Positions 1-6,187 of a stretch of 6,187 bases of DNA are shown piece after piece (the first letter of the stretch is position 1; every line of letters begins with the position of its first letter). Origin of the DNA: Opitutales bacterium (GTDB taxonomy: Bacteria; Verrucomicrobiota; Verrucomicrobiia; Opitutales; Intestinicryptomonadaceae); the NCBI GenBank assembly GCA_021641325.1, contig JAJXPD010000107.1, positions 1-6,187 on the forward strand. Reading direction: 5' to 3'. Made by a program: the position numbers and the translations under genes. The notes under the pieces were generated by a model, which saw nothing but the letters and a program-made list of their open reading frames with translations, was not told the DNA's origin and ran no database searches.

Positions 1-1
1 G

Positions 2-121
2 CTTTATTTCGTCCGCTTTTTGCCTTTTGCGATTTTTTCTGTTGCCGTCGCTTTGAAAATGTTTTTTGATATGTCCAGACAAAACGGGTATCCCGACAAA
101 CTCCGTTTTCGACACGCATGA
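2..121 (+). CDS. Possible 3' end of an upstream gene, cut by the window edge
   Basis: One plus-strand frame stays open from the left edge for 39 codons and ends at TGA 119-121. The translation has a hydrophobic stretch (LPFAIFSVAVALKMFF) followed by a polar, basic tail (RQNGYPDKLRFRHA), which would suit the C-terminus of a membrane protein. The stop overlaps the regulator's ATG as ATGA, a common arrangement for translational coupling, and would explain why the regulator lacks a Shine-Dalgarno site. Against this, the region is T-rich, which makes any frame look hydrophobic, and the other two plus-strand frames are also open for roughly 18-22 codons. No family can be recognised from so short a piece. 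It may simply be the leader region of the regulator; I saw no convincing -35/-10 promoter in it. Confidence 0.28.
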   Translation, partial: LYFVRFLPFAIFSVAVALKMFFDMSRQNGYPDKLRFRHA

Positions 122-1074
122 AACAGAAAATCACACCGCACGAAAAATACATTTGGCAGATTTTTGACGACAACCAGCTGCGTCTCCTGCCCAAGGGCAA
201 CAAGGTAAGCTATTTCTCAAACAATAGCAGTACCCGATACATGCCGTCGAACCTCATCAACAGCGGTACGCACACAATCACCGTCCCCGAAAACCTCCCG
301 ACCGACATCTTGGCGAAGCGCGGCATTGTCTCCGGCGGTTTCGCCGAGCACACAAAGGGCTACTACCACTCGCGCAAAAACAAAAAATTTACCGACGTGC
401 TGTGCGTCGTGCGCGGCGTGCTGTCGGTCAAATACGACGGCAAAAAGTACAAGCTCCGCAAGGGCGAGTGTCTCGTAATTCCGCCGAACAGGCTTTGCGA
501 CTCCTACATCGAAGTTCCAAAGTCCAACCTCTTTTGGATGCACTTCAAAAACAACGCCTACTGGAACGGCATTTTCGGCAGCGAAATTTTGATAAAGCCG
601 CTCGCGCGTTTCGACGACATTCACTCCGTAATGCACGTCTACCTCAACGAAGTCTACGGCAAGCACCGCTCGATGCTGATTCTCGAATCTCTTGCCGACA
701 CGCTCGCGGAGCTTATAAAGAACGAGTTTGCGGCGAACCGCCGCTCGACGAAAAAGGAAATCGAGGACAAGCTTGCGGAAATGCTCACGGAAGTTGAGCG
801 GAATCCAGAGGCGGACTGGAAGTCGGCGGAGGTTGCGAGGCGGTTTTGCATTTCGATAAAACAGCTTGATGAATTTTGTCTCACTTATGCGGCGCAGACG
901 TTTTCCAAGTTCGTGTTGAAAACAAGAATGAAGATTGCAAAGGAAATTTTGAAGTCTGATTCGCTGACTTTGGAGGAGATTGCGAAAAGAGTGGGGTATG
1001 GGACGCCGTATTCGTTCTCGCGCGTCTTCAAAAGCTACTACGGAGTGTCGCCCCGCCATTTTAACGGCGCTTGA
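118..1074 (+). CDS. AraC-family transcriptional regulator (cupin-like sensor half plus double HTH)
   Basis: A 318-residue one-component DNA-binding regulator, probably sensing a small molecule such as a sugar and acting on nearby or distant genes; the ligand cannot be read from the sequence. Residues about 70-145 look like the AraC-type cupin half: a beta-rich stretch with GVLSVKYDGKKYKLRKGE and then LVIPPN. Residues about 236-256 form the first helix-turn-helix (SAEVARRF...). The second and the family signature lie at about 284-313 (LEEIAKRVGYG...FSRVFKSYYGVSPRHF). The length is near the usual 280-320. ATG at 118 is the only usable start, because its frame is closed by TGA at 67-69 and holds no other ATG or GTG. 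No Shine-Dalgarno site precedes it, and the ATG overlaps the TGA of a short open frame (ATGA). Codon use shifts inside the gene: about 800-1017 uses AGG, AGA, CGG and GGG, which are almost absent before it. The family call is secure; the regulated genes are unknown, and convergence with the pilus genes does not imply control of them. Confidence 0.96.
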   Translation: MKQKITPHEKYIWQIFDDNQLRLLPKGNKVSYFSNNSSTRYMPSNLINSGTHTITVPENLPTDILAKRGIVSGGFAEHTKGYYHSRKNKKFTDVLCVVRGVLSVKYDGKKYKLRKGECLVIPPNRLCDSYIEVPKSNLFWMHFKNNAYWNGIFGSEILIKPLARFDDIHSVMHVYLNEVYGKHRSMLILESLADTLAELIKNEFAANRRSTKKEIEDKLAEMLTEVERNPEADWKSAEVARRFCISIKQLDEFCLTYAAQTFSKFVLKTRMKIAKEILKSDSLTLEEIAKRVGYGTPYSFSRVFKSYYGVSPRHFNGA

Positions 1075-1075
1075 C

Positions 1076-1198
1076 GGCGCGTGAAAGCACCAGTCTAAGG
1101 GCGTTTCACGCGCGCCCCAGACCGCTTACATACGCCAAGTATGCTACGCGCCCTGTGTCGCGCGTAAAGCCGCCCTTATACTGGCACTTTGACGCGCC
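1076..1198. repeat. 123-nt imperfect inverted repeat (extended hairpin/cruciform)
   Basis: The outer arms are 1076-1103 and 1171-1198; 24 of 28 positions are complementary by hand alignment. Pairing continues inward with a bulged C at 1170: 1104-1114 faces 1159-1169 with one mismatch and one G-U. Shorter helices follow (1118-1120 with 1153-1155; 1123-1125 with 1148-1150), ending in a terminal stem CATAC/GTATG (1129-1133 with 1139-1143) around the loop GCCAA. The whole element could fold into one long rod. It starts one base after the regulator's stop codon, so it would sit at the 3' end of that mRNA. There is no T-run after it, so it is not a classic terminator. No flanking target duplication is evident. 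It resembles REP/BIME-type or MITE-like intergenic repeats, but copy number elsewhere is unknown. Confidence 0.8.
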
Positions 1199-1260
1199 TA
1201 AATAGTGAGCGCACGGCGCGGAAGATTTTTAAAGTGCGTTGGGATAAAAGTAGGGTTTAC

Positions 1261-1310
1261 AAAAAAAGCGGAAATTCCATGTTGTGGGATTTCCGCTTTA
1301 TCTTATTTAT
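1261..1310. terminator. Bidirectional Rho-independent terminator between convergent units
   Basis: A 14-bp stem (1265-1278 with 1286-1299, sequence AAAGCGGAAATTCC on the left) has 13 Watson-Crick pairs and one T-G, around a 7-nt loop. Read on the minus strand it runs directly into seven T residues (complement of A 1261-1267), a strong signal for ending the pilus-ATPase/pilC transcript about 185 nt past the pilC stop. Read on the plus strand it is followed by TTTATCTTATTTAT, so it can also end the AraC-type transcript. Confidence 0.88.
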
Positions 1311-1311
1311 C

Positions 1312-1324
1312 CGCGCAAAGCGCG
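1312..1324. repeat. Short stem-loop CGCGC-AAA-GCGCG
   Basis: A five-base-pair perfect stem closed by C-G over an AAA loop. It is one of three similar triloop hairpins in this gap; the GCAAAGC core recurs at 1345-1351 without the longer stem. It lies in the predicted 3' untranslated part of the pilC transcript, upstream of the terminator in that direction. No function can be assigned. Confidence 0.6.
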
Positions 1325-1374
1325 TCTATTTTAATTTGTTTCTCGCAAAGCAAAAAGATTTTTCAGTGTCAGTA

Positions 1375-1389
1375 ATTGGCGAAGCCAAT
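1375..1389. repeat. Short stem-loop ATTGGC-GAA-GCCAAT
   Basis: A six-base-pair perfect stem with a GAA triloop. Its centre is GCGAAGC (1379-1385), a heptamer known from biophysical work to form an unusually stable DNA mini-hairpin. It lies in the non-coding gap between convergent genes. Whether it acts as DNA (cruciform) or RNA (3' UTR hairpin) cannot be told from the sequence. Confidence 0.6.
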
Positions 1390-1407
1390 ACGGACTAAAC
1401 GGGGAAA

Positions 1408-1427
1408 GGCGCGGGTATACCCGCGCC
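1408..1427. repeat. Perfect 20-bp palindrome
   Basis: GGCGCGGGTATACCCGCGCC is identical to its reverse complement over all 20 bases. As double-stranded DNA it could be a dimeric protein-binding site; as RNA it could fold into a GC-rich hairpin. On the minus strand it is followed only by TTTCCCC, a poor terminator tail, and on the plus strand by GTGTAAT. It lies about 55 bp beyond the pilC stop codon. Confidence 0.75.
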
Positions 1428-1442
1428 GTGTAATCACCGTAA

Positions 1443-1455
1443 GGAACGAAGTTCC
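1443..1455. repeat. Short stem-loop GGAAC-GAA-GTTCC
   Basis: A five-base-pair perfect stem with a GAA triloop and a C-G closing pair, built like the stem-loop at 1375-1389 but with a different stem sequence. That shared design suggests related small elements rather than a direct copy. It lies in the predicted 3' UTR of pilC. Confidence 0.55.
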
Positions 1456-1463
1456 GATGCCGT

Positions 1464-1479
1464 GCAGGCTGCAGCCTGC
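1464..1479. repeat. Perfect 16-bp palindrome beside the pilC stop codon
   Basis: GCAGGCTGCAGCCTGC is a perfect palindrome lying three bases past the end of pilC. It has no following T-run in either direction, so it is not a terminator by itself. It could be an RNA hairpin protecting the 3' end of the coding region, or a DNA site. Confidence 0.65.
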
Positions 1480-1482
1480 GCC

Positions 1483-2727
1483 TTAGCCGCCGGTGAGCTT
1501 TTGGATAATTTGAATGATGGGGAGGAAGAGGGCGATAACGATAGTACCTACGACGACCGCAAGGAAGACAATCATGATAGGTTCGATGACCGACGTTATG
1601 CCGCCGACGGCGTTGTCGACCTCTTCGTCGTAGTTGTCCGCAATGCGGTTGAGCATTTCGGAGAGCTGCCCCGTTTCTTCGCCGACTTCGACCATGCTCG
1701 TCACCATCGTGGGGAAAATCTTCTGCTGGTCGAGGGGAGCGGCGAGGGGCTCGCCGTCGCGCACGCGGTCGTGAACGCGGACGAGGGCGTCGGAGATGAC
1801 GCTGTTTTTGATTGTGCCGCGGGTAATGTTGAGCGCTTCGAGAATCGGGACGCCCGAAGCGAGCAGCGTGCCGAATGTGCGTGTGAAGCGGGCGACGGTC
1901 GATTTCATCACGAGGTCGCCGAATTTGGGGAGCTTCAAGCCCGCGATATCCCAGAGCCGCTGCCCGACTTTCGTTTTGAAGAAAATTTTGAACGCGGCAA
2001 TCACGGCAACGACAATGCCGAGGGTGGCGATGTAGTTTTCCTTCATGAAGTCGGAAATGTTGATAATGCCCTGAGTGAGCGCGGGCATGGGCGCGCCGTT
2101 GAGCATGTCGGAGAAGATTTTCTGGAACTGCGGAACGACGAAAATCATGAGGATTACGACGATTGCCACCGCGACCGTCAAAATCACGATGGGGTAGACC
2201 ATCGCGCTCTTGACCTTGTTTGTGGTCTTCATCGCCTTTTCCTGGAAAGTCGCAAGACGGTCGAGAACGACGTCGAGCACGCCGCCCGCTTCGCCCGCGC
2301 GAGCCATGTTGACATAGAGCTTGTCGAAGACCTTGGGGTGCTGTTGGAGGCCGTCGGAGAACTTATTACCCGTGCGCACGGCGTCGGCGAGGTTTTCGAC
2401 GATGTCCTTAAAATAGGGGTTTTTTTCCTGCCTGCCGATAACTTCGAGCGAGCGCAGGAGCGGCAGACCCGCTTTGAGCAGGGTCGCGAGCTGGCGCGAA
2501 AAAATTGTTACATTTTCGCTTGTGACGCCCGTGCCGAATATGGGCTTGCGCTGCTTTTTTGCGGCAGCCGCCTTTTTTTCGGACTGAACCGCAACTTCCG
2601 TGAGCCTCGACACCGTAAGTCCCTGTTCGGACAGTTCCTTGCGGGCGCGGCTTTCGCTTGTCGATTCTATTACGCCGCTCGATTCGCGACCGTCTTTGTC
2701 AAGAGCCGAATATTTGAATTTAGCCAT
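1483..2727 (-). CDS. pilC: PilC/GspF-family inner-membrane platform protein of a type IV filament system
   Basis: A 414-residue polytopic protein at the base of a type IV pilus or type II secretion machine. In this family it contacts the assembly ATPase in the cytoplasm and passes pilin subunits from the membrane into the growing filament. It begins with the typical MAKFKYSALDKDG segment. Two T2SSF domains follow at about 71-194 and 274-396, each with the family's glycine/glutamate motif (GEAGGVLDVVLDRLA near 145; GEETGQLSEMLNRIADNY near 350). Transmembrane segments are visible at about 175-198, 233-250 and 381-404. The length matches the usual 400-410. ATG at 2727 gives the canonical N-terminus. 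The 27-bp gap from the preceding ATPase has no Shine-Dalgarno site (it reads ACCCCTCCAAC on the coding strand), so translation may depend on the upstream gene or on an A-rich leader. It is last in a three-gene operon. PilC and GspF cannot be separated without the pilin or secretin genes. Confidence 0.96.
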   Translation of the reverse strand: MAKFKYSALDKDGRESSGVIESTSESRARKELSEQGLTVSRLTEVAVQSEKKAAAAKKQRKPIFGTGVTSENVTIFSRQLATLLKAGLPLLRSLEVIGRQEKNPYFKDIVENLADAVRTGNKFSDGLQQHPKVFDKLYVNMARAGEAGGVLDVVLDRLATFQEKAMKTTNKVKSAMVYPIVILTVAVAIVVILMIFVVPQFQKIFSDMLNGAPMPALTQGIINISDFMKENYIATLGIVVAVIAAFKIFFKTKVGQRLWDIAGLKLPKFGDLVMKSTVARFTRTFGTLLASGVPILEALNITRGTIKNSVISDALVRVHDRVRDGEPLAAPLDQQKIFPTMVTSMVEVGEETGQLSEMLNRIADNYDEEVDNAVGGITSVIEPIMIVFLAVVVGTIVIALFLPIIQIIQKLTGG

Positions 2728-2754
2728 AAGTTTAATTTGTTGGAGGGGTTTTTA

Positions 2755-4437
<1,683 letters not shown>

Positions 4438-4449
4438 TTCCGTAAAATC

Positions 4450-6165
4450 CTATGATTCGTTCATTGTGACTTTGAGGACTTCGTCGGCGGTAGTGAGGCC
4501 GCTGGCGACTTTTCGCACGCCGTCCTCCCTCATGATTCTCATGCCGAGCTCGCGCGCTTTCGTGCGCAGTTCCACGAGCGTTCTGCCTTCGTAAATCATC
4601 TGTTGGAGTTCTTCGTTTACGATGAAAATTTCGAAAATGCCCATGCGGCCGCGGTAGCCTATGCCGTTGCACTTCGGGCAGCCTTCGCCGTGGTAGAACG
4701 TCATGCCGGCGGCGGCGATTTCGTTTATGCCGATAGCCTGCAAGACGTGCGGGTCGGGCGAGTAGACCGTTTTGCAGTGCACGCAGGTTTTGCGGACGAG
4801 TCGCTGCGCGAGAGCCGCGCGGAGAGACGCGCTCACAAGGAAGGGCTTTACGCCGATATCCACAAGACGCGTTACCGCGCTGGGCGCGTCGTTTGTGTGG
4901 AGCGTGCTGAAAACCATGTGGCCGGTGAGCGATGCGTTGATTGCAATTTCGGCGGTTTCCAAATCTCGAATTTCGCCTATCATGATGATGTTCGGCGCTT
5001 GGCGCAACATCGAGCGCAGAGCCGCCGCGAATGTCATGCCGACCTCCCTGCGAACCTGAACCTGATTGATGCCCGTCATCTGGTATTCGACAGGGTCTTC
5101 AACCGTGATGATTTTGCGGTCGGGGTGGTTGAGGTAGTTCAACGCCGAGTAGAGCGTTGTCGATTTACCCGAACCCGTAGGCCCTGTAACAAGAAAAATG
5201 CCGTCCGCCATGCCGACTATTCTTTCGAAAACCGCCTGGTCGTCGGAGAAGAAGCCGAGTTCGGGAAGACCGAGCCTCAGCCCCTCCTTGTCGAGAATAC
5301 GCATGACGATACTTTCGCCGAAGACCGTCGGGAGGCTCGATACGCGCAAGTCGATTTCCTTTTTATTATATACAATCTGAATGCGGCCGTCCTGCGGAAC
5401 GCGCTTTTCGGCAATCGAAATGTTCGCCATCAGTTTCAGGCGCGAGATAATCGACGGTTGCAGGCGTTTGGGCGGATTTTCCACTTCGATGAGCACGCCG
5501 TCGATGCGGTAGCGGATTCGGAAGCGTTTTTCGAGCGGTTCGAGGTGGATATCGCTCGCCCGCCTTTTGACCGCCTCTGTAATGAGCTTGTGGACGTAGC
5601 GGATAATGGGTGCTTCCTCTTCCGAGACGCCCGCTTCGTTGCCCGTTTCAAGCCCCTTGATTTCCTCCGACACTTCCGCGCCCTCCGTTCCCAAAATGTC
5701 GCCGTAGGCGTTGACGCCGTAGTGCTCGTCGATTGCGCTTTTGATGTCGGCGGGCGTGGCGATTCTGATGTCGATGGGCATTTTGAGCATGTGGCCGAGA
5801 TTGTCCACAACGTCCATGTCCATGGGGTCGATGACCGCAAGTTCGAGCTGGCCGCCCGTGATTGCAATCGGAAAAACGTTGTATTTGCGCGCGTCCTCCT
5901 TCGAGATGAGGTTTTTTACGTCGTCGTCAACCGTGAGGTTTTGCAGTGAGATAAAAGGGACGTTGAATTCGTTTGCGAGCATGAACGAGATGTCGTCATA
6001 CTTGCAGTATTTTCTTTCGACGAGCAGGTCGATAAGCTTGGAGTCCACATCGGCGGAGGTAGTGCCCTGCGAGAGCAGTTCTTCGCGGCATTGCGAAATA
6101 ATGTCTGCGGACACAAGGCCTTTTTCCTCCATCAGTTGCAATACAAAATCGTCTGCGGATGTCAC
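4450..6165 (-). CDS. GspE/PilB-family assembly ATPase (first of tandem pair, GTG start)
   Basis: A 571-residue paralogue of the ATPase that follows it. An N-terminal MshEN-like regulatory domain spans about residues 45-150, then an acidic linker (about 155-185) and the N2 segment ([21 protein letters not shown]; about 203-261). Walker A is GPTGSGKST at 328-336 with Lys334, the Asp box VEDPVEY at 355, Walker [10 protein letters not shown] at 393-401 with Glu398, and the His box [13 protein letters not shown] at 414-426. Zinc cysteines are 461, 464, 496 and 499. All catalytic elements look intact. One oddity is RQAPN (389-392 region) where most extension ATPases have RQDPD, a change also seen in PilU-type proteins as RQAPD. 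The start is GTG, chosen because GGAGA stands 8 nt upstream. It is the first gene of the visible operon. It may drive a separate filament, or pair with the second ATPase as a mixed or alternative motor; the sequence does not decide. Confidence 0.95.
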   Translation of the reverse strand: MTSADDFVLQLMEEKGLVSADIISQCREELLSQGTTSADVDSKLIDLLVERKYCKYDDISFMLANEFNVPFISLQNLTVDDDVKNLISKEDARKYNVFPIAITGGQLELAVIDPMDMDVVDNLGHMLKMPIDIRIATPADIKSAIDEHYGVNAYGDILGTEGAEVSEEIKGLETGNEAGVSEEEAPIIRYVHKLITEAVKRRASDIHLEPLEKRFRIRYRIDGVLIEVENPPKRLQPSIISRLKLMANISIAEKRVPQDGRIQIVYNKKEIDLRVSSLPTVFGESIVMRILDKEGLRLGLPELGFFSDDQAVFERIVGMADGIFLVTGPTGSGKSTTLYSALNYLNHPDRKIITVEDPVEYQMTGINQVQVRREVGMTFAAALRSMLRQAPNIIMIGEIRDLETAEIAINASLTGHMVFSTLHTNDAPSAVTRLVDIGVKPFLVSASLRAALAQRLVRKTCVHCKTVYSPDPHVLQAIGINEIAAAGMTFYHGEGCPKCNGIGYRGRMGIFEIFIVNEELQQMIYEGRTLVELRTKARELGMRIMREDGVRKVASGLTTADEVLKVTMNES

Positions 6166-6173
6166 TTGTTTAT

Positions 6174-6178
6174 TCTCC
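6174..6178 (-). promoter_or_regulatory. Shine-Dalgarno site fixing the GTG start of the first ATPase
   Basis: On the coding strand the sequence is GGAGA, then eight bases, then GTG. This is good spacing and supports initiation at 6165 with GTG rather than a downstream methionine. It is the clearest ribosome-binding site in the window; the second ATPase has only AGGA and neither pilC nor the AraC-type gene has a recognisable site. Only 22 bases lie upstream within the window, so the operon promoter is not visible. Confidence 0.75.
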
Positions 6179-6187
6179 GTTGGTAAT

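Larger units (their letters stand above)
1075..1482. other. Non-coding gap between convergent genes, rich in inverted repeats
   Basis: This 408-bp stretch separates the stop codons of the AraC-type gene and pilC. The only open frame of note (1189-1398) starts at TTG, has no ribosome-binding site, runs through the terminator and matches no family I recognise, so I treat it as non-coding. What the gap holds is listed separately: a 123-nt inverted repeat, a bidirectional terminator, three triloop stem-loops and two perfect palindromes. The segment 1199-1260 shows nothing beyond a weak CGCAC/GTGCG pairing (1210-1214 with 1234-1238). Confidence 0.85.

Noticed and set aside
217..1059. A minus-strand open frame of 280 codons antisense to the AraC-type gene
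   Set aside because: The plus strand encodes a full AraC-family protein with its signature; the antisense translation is Arg/Val/Phe-rich with no recognisable motif.
1076..1198. The inverted repeat as an insertion sequence or complete MITE
   Set aside because: There is no transposase and no clear target-site duplication at either flank (GCTTGAC on the left, TAAATAG on the right), so a mobile origin is only a possibility.
1189..1398. Small 69-codon plus-strand frame in the gap between the convergent genes
   Set aside because: It begins with TTG at the end of the inverted repeat, has no Shine-Dalgarno site, and passes through the terminator and two hairpins. Its translation is unlike any family I know.
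1076..1479. A CRISPR array or a tRNA/riboswitch in the structured gap
   Set aside because: There are no regularly spaced identical repeats, no cloverleaf or CCA end, and no known aptamer core. The structures are independent inverted repeats between convergent genes, where a leader riboswitch would not be expected.
4603..5949. A plus-strand open frame of 448 codons antisense to the first ATPase gene
   Set aside because: Same pattern of biased composition as the other antisense frame, inside a gene with intact catalytic motifs on the opposite strand.

Overview
This window is an ordinary bacterial chromosomal segment of medium G+C. It holds two converging transcription units separated by an unusually structured, gene-free stretch of about 0.4 kb. 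On the plus strand (118-1074) is a complete AraC-family transcriptional regulator with an N-terminal cupin-like sensor half and a C-terminal double helix-turn-helix. On the minus strand, reading from the right edge toward the middle, three closely packed genes form an operon: a GspE/PilB-type assembly ATPase (6165 to 4450), a second ATPase of the same family (4437 to 2755), and the inner-membrane platform protein PilC/GspF (2727 to 1483). Spacings of 12 and 27 bp argue for one transcript.

The three minus-strand genes encode the cytoplasmic motor and membrane platform of a type IV filament machine (type IV pilus, or the related type II secretion pseudopilus). The ATPases would form hexamers under the inner membrane and drive PilC, which extracts and polymerises pilin subunits. 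Both ATPases have the extension-type layout (N-terminal regulatory domain, Walker A and B motifs, tetracysteine zinc motif). Neither is a short PilT-like retraction ATPase, so the locus carries two assembly-type motors beside one platform gene. No pilin, prepilin peptidase or secretin is inside the window.

The 1075-1482 region between the convergent genes has no convincing coding sequence. It contains a 123-nt imperfect inverted repeat directly after the AraC-type stop codon, a bidirectional Rho-independent terminator, three short stem-loops with A-rich triloops, and two perfect palindromes. This is the least explained part of the window and the best place for follow-up.

The organism cannot be fixed from this sequence. 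Two tandem GspE-like ATPases followed by PilC, a solitary cupin-AraC regulator, mixed use of Shine-Dalgarno sites and intergenic palindromes would fit a Verrucomicrobiota/PVC-type bacterium (for example Opitutae from an animal gut). That is a low-confidence inference. I saw no phage, transposase, CRISPR, tRNA or rRNA sequence, and no wholly new multi-gene system.
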